DNA of 33,545 nt from NCBI RefSeq assembly GCF_943193175.1, contig NZ_CALPDF010000049.1, positions 1 to 33,545 of the forward strand. Reading direction: 5' to 3'. The DNA is from Neobacillus muris (GTDB taxonomy: Bacteria > Bacillota > Bacilli > Bacillales > Cytobacillaceae). Numbering within the stretch: position 1 is the stretch's first letter; each line of letters opens with the position of its first letter. The notes beneath the pieces are model-generated. The model saw only the letters and a list, made by a program, of their open reading frames with translations, ran no database searches and was not told the origin of the DNA. Positions 7,818 to 15,061 of the stretch are shown one piece after another. The translations under genes and the position numbers were made by a program.

Positions 7818-8090
7818 ATGGATTGGAGACCCGATAGAAATGCTAAATTACCGCTATATAAACAACTTGCCCTGCATATGGAAAACGGCATTGCGGACGG
7901 AACCTTTCCTCCTGATAAACCCTTGCCTTCGGAAAGAGGGCTGGCACAGGAGCTTGGAGTAAACAGAAGCACAGTTGTGGCTGCCTATGACGAATTGGAA
8001 TCAAAACGGATCCTTCTAAAATATTGGTCACTTCAGGGGCACAGCAGGCTTTGCATCTTGTCGTTCAATGCTTATACCTCGAATCTATAG
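7818..8090 (+). pseudogene. MocR/GntR-type regulator remnant (internal deletion plus frameshift)
   Basis: The first 60 or so residues are a complete GntR winged-helix domain (LPLYKQLALHMENGIADG, then PSERGLAQELGVNRSTVVAAYDEL). At about 8010-8020 the frame is lost. In the next frame it resumes as KILVTSGAQQALHLVVQCL, which is the start of the PLP-aminotransferase-like domain of MocR regulators and normally lies about 100 residues further on. The aminotransferase part then ends abruptly at about 8085 and unrelated sequence follows. This is a deletion that joined two parts of one gene out of frame, with the rest of the gene lost. Intact MocR proteins are about 450-480 residues and use pyridoxal phosphate as effector. 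AAGGA precedes the ATG at 7818. Confidence 0.85.
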
Positions 8091-8143
8091 CCAAGTGGCC
8101 TTTTAAAAAATCTATTTCACCATATGATAACGTAACTGGGCCA

Positions 8144-8182
8144 AAAATGAACCATCCAATTCTCCTGAAAATGAACCATCCA
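8144..8182. repeat. two direct repeats, possible IS21-family terminal fragment
   Basis: The 15-base word AAAATGAACCATCCA occurs at 8144-8158 and 8168-8182 (24-base period), preceded by CTGGGCC. On the minus strand this reads as repeated TGGATGGTTCATTTT, the style of multiple internal repeats near the ends of IS21-family elements. No transposase remains. It lies just where the MocR remnant breaks off. Assignment from memory of IS21 ends, not from a search. Confidence 0.35.
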
Positions 8183-8234
8183 CCTATAGAAAGTACTTTG
8201 ATAAAAACAAAGGGAATATTTGTAAGCGGTTTGA

Positions 8235-8263
8235 TTGTGCCGCTAAAAAAAAGTCGATATGAT
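8235..8263 (+). promoter_or_regulatory. candidate SigA promoter for the thioredoxin-like gene
   Basis: TTGTGC (8235-8240) and TATGAT (8258-8263), 17-base spacer, 24 bases before the ATG at 8288. Confidence 0.5.
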
Positions 8264-8287
8264 AGGAATAGAAAGGAGTGGAGGTTC

Positions 8288-8842
8288 ATGGATCTTAATG
8301 AATGGTTTGAAAAAGGAATGTCCCCCGAAGAGTATATAAACTCAATGACCAAGAATAAAGAGGAAATGCTTTCGATTTATCATCAATTTTCCTTATCCCA
8401 GCAGGACAAAAGCAGGCTGGAGGAATTGAAGCCGCAACAATTGCGGGCGATGGTCCTGTCGGAGGATTGGTGCGGGGATGCGATGTTAAACAACCCAATC
8501 CTGCTCCGTATTGCCGAAGCAGCGGGAATGGAAGTCCGTTTTCTGCTGCGTGATCAAAATTTGGAACTGATGGACCAATACTTAACAAATGGAACGTCCA
8601 GAGCGATCCCAATATTTATTTTTATCAATCAGGATGGAAGCGAAAAAAGCAAATGGGGCCCGCGGGCACCGGAAATGCAGAAGCTAGTGGATCAAGGCCG
8701 TGCAGCCCTGCCGGATAAGGATGATCCTGATTTTCAAAATCAGCAGATTCAACTGTATAAACGATTAGGCAAGGCATATCAAACCGACCCCGCCATTTGG
8801 CAGACGGTTGCAGCCAGCGTGATGTCGAAACTTTTTAGATAA
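8288..8842 (+). CDS. thioredoxin family protein (single-cysteine WCGD type)
   Basis: A 184-residue protein of the thioredoxin_9-like family. The active-site region reads VLSEDWCGDA with C62, so the usual resolving cysteine of a CxxC motif is absent and D64 follows G63; such members are thought to act as monothiol proteins or have lost redox activity. The cis-proline loop is visible as SRAIPIFIFI. The start at 8288 is supported by AAAGGAGTGGAGG just upstream. The open frame extends further upstream to 8024, but that part is the MocR remnant and the repeat sequence, so a longer product would be an artificial fusion. Followed by a terminator shared with plsY. Confidence 0.82.
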   Translation: MDLNEWFEKGMSPEEYINSMTKNKEEMLSIYHQFSLSQQDKSRLEELKPQQLRAMVLSEDWCGDAMLNNPILLRIAEAAGMEVRFLLRDQNLELMDQYLTNGTSRAIPIFIFINQDGSEKSKWGPRAPEMQKLVDQGRAALPDKDDPDFQNQQIQLYKRLGKAYQTDPAIWQTVAASVMSKLFR

Positions 8843-8848
8843 TAGCAA

Positions 8849-8884
8849 AACCCCGGCAAGATAGAAGGTGCCGGGGTTGTTTAT
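8849..8884. terminator. bidirectional terminator between thioredoxin-like gene and plsY
   Basis: AACCCCGGCA (8849-8858) pairs perfectly with TGCCGGGGTT (8869-8878), a 10-bp GC-rich stem with T-rich sequence on the right and an A4 run on the left, so it can serve both converging genes. Confidence 0.88.
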
Positions 8885-8889
8885 TAAAC

Positions 8890-9510
8890 TTAAATATTGC
8901 TGTTCTTGGGAGGAAGCCGGTCGTTTAGCAAATGTTTATCATTTACTTTTGGCTCCACTCCTAGAATGAAATTTCGAATGTTTGAGCGATGAAGATAGAC
9001 TAAAAGGAAAGAAAATAAGATAAAAATAAGTTCAAAGTTAAGATTTGGTGTGAAATAGTCATAGACCAGCATGCTTAGACCGACAGAAATCGATCCAAAA
9101 AATAAATACTTGGTTAAAAAACTAATGAAGAAAAACGACACGTACGCAGTGATGAAAAGGGGAATATTGGCGACTAAGAGCGCCCCCGCCGTGGTGGCAA
9201 TGGCTTTTCCGCCCCTAAATCCTGCAAAAATCGGGAAGCAATGCCCAATGACGGCAGCCATTCCAAAATACAGCGGCTCGGCATCAAGCTTAAAGAAAAT
9301 TGGCATTGCAGCAGCAGCAGCGCCTTTCCCTAGGTCGATGAATAGGACAAACAGGGCAGATTTTTTTCCAAGGACTCTTAGTGTGTTGGTGGCGCCGGGA
9401 TTCTTACTGCCATGATCACGGATATCCACTCCAAAAATAACCCTTCCGACAATGAGTGCGGTTGGGATACTTCCAATGATATAGGAAGCAAAAAGCAGGA
9501 TCCAGAACAT
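8890..9510 (-). CDS. plsY: glycerol-3-phosphate acyltransferase PlsY
   Basis: A 206-residue integral membrane enzyme that transfers the acyl group from acyl-phosphate to glycerol 3-phosphate, the first step of phospholipid synthesis. All three PlsY motifs are present: GSIPTALIVGR near the N-terminus, GSKNPGATNTLRVLG, and GHCFPIFAGFRGGKAIATTAG. Five or so hydrophobic helices are visible (2-22, 50-70, 80-100, 110-140, 150-170). Length is typical. GGAGGTGG lies just before the ATG. Monocistronic on the minus strand. Essential in Bacillus subtilis when no other PlsY is present. Confidence 0.96.
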   Translation of the reverse strand: MFWILLFASYIIGSIPTALIVGRVIFGVDIRDHGSKNPGATNTLRVLGKKSALFVLFIDLGKGAAAAAMPIFFKLDAEPLYFGMAAVIGHCFPIFAGFRGGKAIATTAGALLVANIPLFITAYVSFFFISFLTKYLFFGSISVGLSMLVYDYFTPNLNFELIFILFSFLLVYLHRSNIRNFILGVEPKVNDKHLLNDRLPPKNSNI

Positions 9511-9613
9511 TATTCCACCTCCTACAGATCTATTTTTCTTTTATTCTATCACAATTAAATGGTATTATTTTGTTGGATTTGCACGTTTTGGAAATCTTGA
9601 AGGAGTGCTTAAA

Positions 9614-10393
9614 ATGGAAAGAATCGATTTTGGCCAAGTTGCTAATAGTTATGCCCGCTCAAGGGAAGATATTCCAGTTTCACTAATGGAAAGTCTGCAG
9701 TTCCGAAATATTCGTTTTGATGGAAAAAAAGTCGCAGACATTGGTGCTGGAACGGGGGCTTTAACTCGAAAGATTTCCATGAGAAAGGCGGACGTCATAG
9801 GGGTTGAGCCGTCTCAGGAACTGATAGAACAAGCTAAAGCATTTAATAGAACGAAAAATTATGCCATCCCCTATCTGCAGGCGACAGCGGAACAAACAGG
9901 GCTGCCAGATTCCGAATTTGATATAGTAACTGCGATGCGGGCCTGGCACTGGTTCGACCGGGAGAAGGCGATAAAAGAAATAAAGAGGATTTTAAGGCCT
10001 AAAGGAAAGCTGATTGTTATCGATTCTGGCTTTTTGACTAAGCCGGCTGTGGTTCAGACTACGTTAGCCATTGTTTCCAAGTATGCTCCCGATGGGCCGA
10101 AGCCGGCTGGATCGAAGGCTAAAGCCAAGCAGCGGATTAATGGGTTCCCAGTTGAATGGTTTGCTGAATGGCAGCATAATGGCTTTGATTTGCGGGATTT
10201 TTATAAATTGGATTATTCGATTCGATTTACGAAACAAGAGTGGGTCGATCGTATCCGTTCTGTATCATGGCTAGCCGCGATGGAGGAGAATGTCCGGGTA
10301 CAGGCAGTGAAGGAATTATTCGACACTCTCCCAGATCAAGAGATATATGAAATTCCTCATGAATGCAATGTATGTATTTTGAGCTTGATCTAG
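9614..10393 (+). CDS. class I SAM-dependent methyltransferase
   Basis: A 259-residue methyltransferase. Motif I is VADIGAGTGALT near residue 40, followed by VIGVEPSQ (acidic-loop equivalent) and a motif IV region FDIVTAMRAWHWFDREKA; the AWHW stretch is common in a Methyltransf_11 group of unassigned specificity. The ATG at 9614 has GAAGGAG 8 bases upstream. The in-frame GTG at 9605 lies between the ribosome site and that ATG and is less likely. It stands alone between divergent plsY and a terminator. The sequence is unlike the first methyltransferase of this window except for the fold, so the two are not recent duplicates. Cytosolic, substrate unknown. Confidence 0.85.
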   Translation: MERIDFGQVANSYARSREDIPVSLMESLQFRNIRFDGKKVADIGAGTGALTRKISMRKADVIGVEPSQELIEQAKAFNRTKNYAIPYLQATAEQTGLPDSEFDIVTAMRAWHWFDREKAIKEIKRILRPKGKLIVIDSGFLTKPAVVQTTLAIVSKYAPDGPKPAGSKAKAKQRINGFPVEWFAEWQHNGFDLRDFYKLDYSIRFTKQEWVDRIRSVSWLAAMEENVRVQAVKELFDTLPDQEIYEIPHECNVCILSLI

Positions 10394-10402
10394 ATAATAT
10401 GC

Positions 10403-10420
10403 TAGTCACCTCAGTGACTA
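10403..10420. other. perfect 7-bp inverted repeat
   Basis: TAGTCAC-CTCA-GTGACTA directly after the methyltransferase stop. Without a T tract; a hairpin or protein site of unknown role. Confidence 0.5.
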
Positions 10421-10460
10421 AAGCAATAGAATAATAGAATGATTGGTTACTGAAGATTAT

Positions 10461-10500
10461 GGAACATGCCCCTCCCAAGAAGCATGTTCTTTATTTTTTG
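10461..10500 (+). terminator. Rho-independent terminator after the methyltransferase gene
   Basis: GAACATGC (10462-10469) pairs with GCATGTTC (10482-10489) around a 12-base loop, followed by TTTATTTTTT. Confidence 0.8.
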
Positions 10501-10524
10501 CTGCAAAAAATTTTTTCAAAAAAG

Positions 10525-10554
10525 TGCAGGGGTTGTTCCCGCTTCATTCGTCTA
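10525..10554 (+). promoter_or_regulatory. candidate ECF-type promoter (autoregulation of the sigma operon)
   Basis: TGCAGGGGTT at 10525-10534 and CGTCTA at 10549-10554 have the spacing (about 16-17 bases) and the CGTC -10 core of Bacillus ECF sigma promoters, though the -35 lacks the usual AAC. No SigA promoter is apparent here. ECF operons are usually self-activated. Confidence 0.4.
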
Positions 10555-10593
10555 TTTAAATGAGAAAAACAAACAAGAAAGGGGGAGAAGGCC

Positions 10594-11136
10594 ATCGAGG
10601 ATTCCGTTTTAATAGAAAAAGTCCTGCAGGGCAGCGAACAAGCCTTTCGTCTTCTGGTCGAAAAGTACCGCAATGATGTGTTCCGGACCGTCTTTGCCAT
10701 CCTTCGCGACCAAAAAGAGGCTGAAGATGCTGCCCAGGAAGTCTTGATCAAGCTCTATACCTCTCTCCCCCAATATGGGAACCAAGGATTCAAGACCTGG
10801 CTGACCCGTATCGCTGTGAACCATGCCATCGATGTAAAAAGAAAACAGGCGAGGAAATTGGAAGAAACAGTCCAAGATACGGAGCAGCCGGGGATAGCAG
10901 CCGCACAGGACAGTGTGGAAAAACAAGTTATCCATAACGAACAAAGAAGGCTGGTCCGAAAGAGGCTCGATGAACTGCCGGAGAACTATCGCGATGTGAT
11001 CTATGGATTTTACATAGCTGAAAAAAGCTATCAGCAAATGGCAGAAGAACAAAACGTCCAGGTAAAAACTATTGAAACCAAGCTTTACCGGGCCCGTCAT
11101 TGGATGAAGAAAAACTGGAAGGAGGATGATTTTTAA
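10594..11136 (+). CDS. ECF-type RNA polymerase sigma factor, probable AUC start
   Basis: A 180-residue sigma-70 family protein. Region 2 (DVFRTVFAILRDQKEAEDAAQEVLIKLY, then WLTRIAVNHAIDVKR) and region 4 (LDELPENYRDVIYGFYIAEKSYQQMAEEQ and VKTIETKLYRARHWMKK) are complete. The conserved N-terminal helix (LIEKVLQGSEQAFRLLVEKY) lies upstream of the first standard start codon, GTG 10678, so that GTG would cut off part of region 2. Between the in-frame TGA at 10561 and 10678 there is no ATG, GTG or TTG. The codon in the right place is ATC at 10594, 6 bases after the strong ribosome site GGGGGAG (10581-10587). The stop overlaps the anti-sigma ATG by one base. First gene of a five-gene operon. Confidence 0.85.
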   Translation: MEDSVLIEKVLQGSEQAFRLLVEKYRNDVFRTVFAILRDQKEAEDAAQEVLIKLYTSLPQYGNQGFKTWLTRIAVNHAIDVKRKQARKLEETVQDTEQPGIAAAQDSVEKQVIHNEQRRLVRKRLDELPENYRDVIYGFYIAEKSYQQMAEEQNVQVKTIETKLYRARHWMKKNWKEDDF

Positions 11137-11627
11137 TGGGACATTATACATTCGATGAATGGATGCAATACGTCAAAGATGAACTCAATGAGTCAGCTCG
11201 GGTGGAGCTGGAAGATCATTTATATTCTTGTGACTACTGTCTCGAACTTTATCTGCAGGCCATTGCAGACTATGAATCTTCCCTTCCGCTCCTTACAGAC
11301 GAACAGGGATTTACGGATCATATTATGGCAGCATTGCCGAAAACGGAGCCGGCTTTACCAAGCCAAATCATCAAGCTGGAGATCGGTCCAAAAAAGGCTC
11401 GGAAAACGAAGCGGTTTTACAAGCAAGCCGTTTTCCACTACCTGCTGGCAGCAGCAGCCACGCTTTTGCTGACATTTACGGGAGCCTTCCAGTCCATTGC
11501 GAAATATGCCAACTCCTTTGAAACACAGAAAATACAAGAAAAAAAGCCTTCAGTCACGGAGGGGGTATTGAATAAAACTTTTGCATGGATGGATTCATTC
11601 GAAAAAAAGGAGGCAATTAAGAAATGA
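11136..11627 (+). CDS. zinc-finger anti-sigma factor, single-pass membrane protein
   Basis: A 163-residue protein with an N-terminal anti-sigma domain of the ZAS type: H28, C32 and C35 form the H-x3-C-x2-C motif (DHLYSCDYC). One transmembrane segment lies at about 98-118 (FHYLLAAAATLLLTFTGAF), followed by a short outer tail of about 45 residues. It should bind and hold the sigma factor encoded immediately upstream until an envelope signal releases it. The start overlaps the sigma stop (TAATG), and its own stop overlaps the next ATG by 4 bases (ATGA). AAGGAGG precedes the ATG. Confident from motif plus neighbour. Confidence 0.9.
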   Translation: MGHYTFDEWMQYVKDELNESARVELEDHLYSCDYCLELYLQAIADYESSLPLLTDEQGFTDHIMAALPKTEPALPSQIIKLEIGPKKARKTKRFYKQAVFHYLLAAAATLLLTFTGAFQSIAKYANSFETQKIQEKKPSVTEGVLNKTFAWMDSFEKKEAIKK

Positions 11628-12703
11628 AAAGTTCAACGAGAGCGCTAACGTTATCACTATTTCCAGGCCTCGGCCATATTTACTTCGGTACGATTTTTCG
11701 CGGGCTGCTTTATTTGCTTACCGTAATGGGTTGTGCATTGATTGCGGTTGCGGGGATAGCAAGCAATAATGGAGAAGTAGCTGCCTTAGCCTTTGGGGCT
11801 GGGATTTTTATCTACCTGATTAGTTTTATTGACATGGCCATTCAGGTTTCCAAACAAAAGAAGCAGGCAAAAGCATTGGCCCTCGATGGACAGCAGCCGC
11901 CAGTCTCTGGGCAGGATTCGGAACGCTTTTATACGCTTTTGCTGTCATTTATTCCGGGACTTGGACACTTCCAGCTTGGATTAATGAACCGCGGCCTGAC
12001 ACTTCTGGCTTCCTTTTTAGGACTGTTTATAATGATTATCTTCATTTCAGTCATCAGCAACCGCGGGGAGTTCCTTGTGTTCTTGGCTGCCCTGCCAATT
12101 ATTTGGGTCTATGGATTTTTCGATGTTGTCCAGCAGGTCAATAAAAAACAGCGCGGCGAGGAACTAGTCGATAAGACCATCTATGAAGATTTTGAAAAAC
12201 TGCGGCAGGATGGGAAAAAGAGCAAATCAATTGCCACCTTCCTATCGATTTTCCCCGGGGCAGGCCATCTTTATTTAGGCTTGCAGCGCCGCGGCATCCA
12301 GCTGATGGCAGCGTTCTTGTTCTCTGTCTATATTTTGGATGTCCTGAGGCTGGGAATCTTCTTATTTTTAATCCCGATTATCTGGTTTTACAGCTTTTTT
12401 GATGCTCTGCAAAAAATCTCGAAGCAGGGGGAAGAGCCCCTGGAGGACACGCCGATTATTTCTTATTTAATGAATCATCAGAAATGGGTAGGAATCGGGC
12501 TGATTCTATTAGGTCTGTACTATTTAGTCATGAATATTCTGGTGCCGGCTTTGTCGCCGATGCTTCAGCGCTATTTTAATACCAATATCATGTATTGGCT
12601 GCAAAGCTATATCCAGACAGGCATTGTCTGCCTGCTGCTGATTGGCGGCGGAATCAAGCTTTTGTCCGGAAGCAAACGCAAAAAGGAGGATGGGAAGATA
12701 TGA
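11624..12703 (+). CDS. multi-pass membrane protein with three PGxGH repeats
   Basis: A 359-residue membrane protein made of three copies of a roughly 95-100-residue unit plus a C-terminal pair of helices. Each unit begins with an FPGLGH-like turn (residues 13-18, 110-115, 210-215), then x-Y/F-x-x-G and RG, two hydrophobic helices, and ends with an F-(I/F)-D-x-x-x-Q-(V/I)-x-K motif (67-77, 164-174, 257-267). The unit recalls the TM2-domain family, which has the same helix-turn-helix with G and D residues. Function unknown. It overlaps the anti-sigma stop by 4 bases, so it is co-translated with it, and the next gene overlaps its stop by 4 bases. Likely part of the envelope-stress response of this sigma factor. 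Confidence 0.8.
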   Translation: MKSSTRALTLSLFPGLGHIYFGTIFRGLLYLLTVMGCALIAVAGIASNNGEVAALAFGAGIFIYLISFIDMAIQVSKQKKQAKALALDGQQPPVSGQDSERFYTLLLSFIPGLGHFQLGLMNRGLTLLASFLGLFIMIIFISVISNRGEFLVFLAALPIIWVYGFFDVVQQVNKKQRGEELVDKTIYEDFEKLRQDGKKSKSIATFLSIFPGAGHLYLGLQRRGIQLMAAFLFSVYILDVLRLGIFLFLIPIIWFYSFFDALQKISKQGEEPLEDTPIISYLMNHQKWVGIGLILLGLYYLVMNILVPALSPMLQRYFNTNIMYWLQSYIQTGIVCLLLIGGGIKLLSGSKRKKEDGKI

Positions 12704-12795
12704 AAAAACGGCAAATTGGGGTGGCAGCAGCAATTTTAATTGGCGCAGGGATCGGATTCTTTTTTAGCAAAAGAAAAGGAGGGGCTTCGGAATGA
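12700..12795 (+). CDS. 31-residue single-pass membrane peptide of the sigma operon
   Basis: Starts MKKRQIGVAAAIL, one hydrophobic segment (about 7-22, glycine-rich), then a basic tail (SKRKGG). The ATG overlaps the stop of the previous gene (ATGA) and its own TGA overlaps the next start. AGGAGG lies at 12686-12691, a good distance upstream. The start-stop chaining on both sides and the clean ribosome site make it a real gene despite its size. Too short for family assignment. Confidence 0.75.
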   Translation: MKKRQIGVAAAILIGAGIGFFFSKRKGGASE

Positions 12796-13715
12796 TGCGA
12801 ACCTGGCGTGTTGGGACATTTTCCATGGGTGCTCTGCTGGTCCTTCTTGGCTTGTTCTTGTTTATGTCAAGGTTCCTTGGTTTCAATTTCCTCCAGGTCA
12901 TGACCGCTTGGTGGCCGATCCTGTTAATTGTATTGGGCATAGAAATATTAGTGTATTTGTTTTTGTCCCGTCAGGAATCACCGATGCTCCGTTATGATTT
13001 CTTAAGTATTTTCTTTGTCGGCCTGATTGGAACAATAGGAATTGGGTTTGCCCTGTTAAGTTCTATCGGCCTGCTCGACAAAGCTCAGGAGTTAGTTACC
13101 AGCGAAGAACGTTCATTTGAACTGCCGGAATTTTCTCATCCGCTAGATGAGACGGTGAAGCGGGTAGTGGTGAGAACTTCGGGATATAATATGACAATTG
13201 AAGCGGCAAAGGAAAGAGAAGCTTCCATGTTTGGAACTTATCGGATGCAAACCTCAAAACAATCCAAGCTGATAAAAAAGGCTGAGGATTATGTGGCGGT
13301 TACCCAAAAAGGGGACACGCTTTACTTAAACGTGAAATCTCTGCCAAATGAGGCAGGTCCCTTTGACTCGCCGCAAGAAATCGCGGCCACCATTCTGGTT
13401 CCTGGTGATGTAAAGCTTGAAGTGATGGGGACCGGCAATCAGCTTACCTTAAAACCGCGAATGCTGGCCAATAATTGGAATATCGAGAATGCTTCCGAGG
13501 TGGTAGTCGATACATCGGAAACAAACGATATGACCGTGTCGGCAACTGGGGTGGAGAGCATCCGAGGCCAAGCTGATGAATGGAAGATTTCAGAGCAGCC
13601 CGCTGACGGCGCCCAAGGGAACGGAGAAAAAAATGCCATCTATCAGTCCGGTGAAGGCAAGTATCGGATCAGCATTGCCAATACCTATCAGGTGAGTCTT
13701 TTGTCAGGGCGATAA
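12792..13715 (+). CDS. membrane protein with LiaI/LiaF-like N-terminus and extracytoplasmic beta domain
   Basis: A 307-residue protein. Three hydrophobic segments (about 8-30, 35-56, 68-92) form a DUF5668 or LiaF-type membrane part containing the characteristic WWPILLIVLGIEIL. From about residue 100 to the end is a soluble, beta-rich domain with a repeating pattern of hydrophobic strands (VKRVVVRTSGYNMTIEA, TILVPGDVKLEVMGTG, VVVDTSETNDMTVSA), like the DUF4097 or toast-rack adhesin-like fold. GGAGGGG precedes the ATG. Last gene of the sigma operon. By analogy with LiaF and YvlB-type proteins it may sense or buffer envelope stress; this is inference. Confidence 0.75.
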   Translation: MMRTWRVGTFSMGALLVLLGLFLFMSRFLGFNFLQVMTAWWPILLIVLGIEILVYLFLSRQESPMLRYDFLSIFFVGLIGTIGIGFALLSSIGLLDKAQELVTSEERSFELPEFSHPLDETVKRVVVRTSGYNMTIEAAKEREASMFGTYRMQTSKQSKLIKKAEDYVAVTQKGDTLYLNVKSLPNEAGPFDSPQEIAATILVPGDVKLEVMGTGNQLTLKPRMLANNWNIENASEVVVDTSETNDMTVSATGVESIRGQADEWKISEQPADGAQGNGEKNAIYQSGEGKYRISIANTYQVSLLSGR

Positions 13716-13725
13716 AACAGGAAGA

Positions 13726-13768
13726 AGCAGCAAATTTAAGCAGCGTCGTGCCGAGCGGCGCTTTTGCT
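13726..13768 (+). terminator. probable terminator of the sigma operon
   Basis: AGCAAA near 13726-13731 pairs with TTTGCT, with an inner GC-rich part (AGCG/CGCT), then T-rich sequence. The stem is interrupted, so the call is moderate. Confidence 0.45.
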
Positions 13769-13823
13769 TTTAATAAAACATGGCATTAAAACCAAGTACT
13801 ATGACAATGTCATGGCTTATTTT

Positions 13824-13851
13824 TTGCAAAAAAATAAAAAACCGTTATGAT
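13824..13851 (+). promoter_or_regulatory. SigA-type promoter for dgkB
   Basis: TTGCAA (13824-13829) and TATGAT (13846-13851), 16-base spacer. The leader to the ATG at 13962 is then about 100 bases. Confidence 0.5.
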
Positions 13852-13961
13852 AGGATATGGATGTTGGGAAATATAAAGGCTGATTGTAACTTTTTCTAAC
13901 AATTGGTAAAATATTGAATTAAAAGAACGGTTTTTTGATTTCAAGATATAGGATGATGATA

Positions 13962-14903
13962 ATGAAAAGAGCTAGACTGATTTATAATCCTACTTCAGGA
14001 CGTGAAATGATTAAGCGGCATTTGCCCGATATTCTTGAAAAACTAGAGATGGCTGGCTATGAGGCTTCCTGTCATGCGACAACTGGTGCCGGTGATGCGA
14101 CAAAGGCCGCACGGATTGCCGTGGAGCGTCAATATGATGTAGTGATTGCTGCTGGCGGTGATGGGACGATCAATGAAGTAGTCAATGGTCTCGCTGGACA
14201 AGAATATCGCCCAAAACTAGGAATTATCCCCGCTGGAACGACAAACGATTTTGCCCGGGCCTTGCAAATTCCAAGGGATGTCCCATCTGCAGTGGATATC
14301 ATCACGAAGGGGGATGTCATTCCTGTCGATATTGGCCGGATCGATGACAAATATTTTATTAATATTGCTGGAGGCGGCCGGCTGACGGAGCTGACCTATG
14401 AGGTTCCCAGCAAGTTAAAAACCCTGCTTGGCCAGCTGGCGTATTATTTAAAGGGTATCGAGATGCTTCCTTCGATTAAAGCAACTAACCTTAGCATCGA
14501 GTATGACGGGAAGCTTTATGAAGGGGAAACCATGCTATTTTTGGTCGGGCTGACAAATTCGATTGGCGGCTTTGAAAGATTGGCGCCGGATGCTTCTATT
14601 AACGACGGGCTGTTTTCCTTATTAATTTTAAAAAAGGTCAACCTGGCAGAGTTTATTCGGATCGCTTCATTGGCTGTCCGCGGTGAACATGTCAATGACC
14701 CCAATGTGATTTATACAAAGGCTAACCGGGTGAAGGTTTATTCGGAAGAAAAGGTTCAGTTAAATTTAGACGGAGAATTTGGCGGATTGCTGCCGGCTGA
14801 GTTTGTCAATCTATATCGCCATTTAGAGGTCTTTGTGCCGATAGCCGACATTCGGCCCAATGATATGCCGACCGACTGGGTTCCAGGCACTAGATATAGC
14901 TAA
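13962..14903 (+). CDS. dgkB: diacylglycerol kinase DgkB
   Basis: A 313-residue soluble lipid kinase that phosphorylates diacylglycerol, recycling the diacylglycerol left by lipoteichoic acid synthesis back into phosphatidic acid. The nucleotide-binding GGDGTINEVVNGL motif lies at about residues 66-78, with GTTNDFARAL (about 92-101) and the C-terminal block QLNLDGEFGGLLP, all as in Bacillus DgkB (YerQ). The start at 13962 gives the family N-terminus MKRARLIYNPTSGRE, with AGGATGAT upstream. The longer frame from 13935 has no ribosome site. In Bacillus subtilis the order is gatCAB-yerQ-yefA; here about 7.4 kb has been inserted between gatB and dgkB. Confidence 0.96.
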   Translation: MKRARLIYNPTSGREMIKRHLPDILEKLEMAGYEASCHATTGAGDATKAARIAVERQYDVVIAAGGDGTINEVVNGLAGQEYRPKLGIIPAGTTNDFARALQIPRDVPSAVDIITKGDVIPVDIGRIDDKYFINIAGGGRLTELTYEVPSKLKTLLGQLAYYLKGIEMLPSIKATNLSIEYDGKLYEGETMLFLVGLTNSIGGFERLAPDASINDGLFSLLILKKVNLAEFIRIASLAVRGEHVNDPNVIYTKANRVKVYSEEKVQLNLDGEFGGLLPAEFVNLYRHLEVFVPIADIRPNDMPTDWVPGTRYS

Positions 14904-14932
14904 GTTCGTTCCAAAATGGGGCGGGCTTTTTT
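14903..14932 (+). terminator. dgkB terminator rich in G-U pairs
   Basis: AGTTCGTTCC (14903-14912) pairs with GGGGCGGGCT (14918-14927) using four G-U wobbles, loop AAAAT, followed by six or more T. Confidence 0.7.
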
Positions 14933-15061
14933 GTTTATTAAACAGGCCGGCCGGGTAAAGTTTTGGGTGAAATTGGATATATTTTCCTTTATCTGGTGAG
15001 GAAAGCTGTGTATAATGAGAAAAAAGACAGTAGTCATGACAGGGGTAAAGGAGTGCAGTTC

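Noticed and set aside
8024..8287. N-terminal extension of the thioredoxin-like protein
   Set aside because: It is the out-of-frame remnant of a MocR gene plus repeat sequence; the gene has a perfect ribosome site and promoter before 8288.
10609..11151. 180-residue minus-strand frame opposite the sigma factor
   Set aside because: Antisense shadow of a well-supported sigma gene; no ribosome site or recognisable domain.
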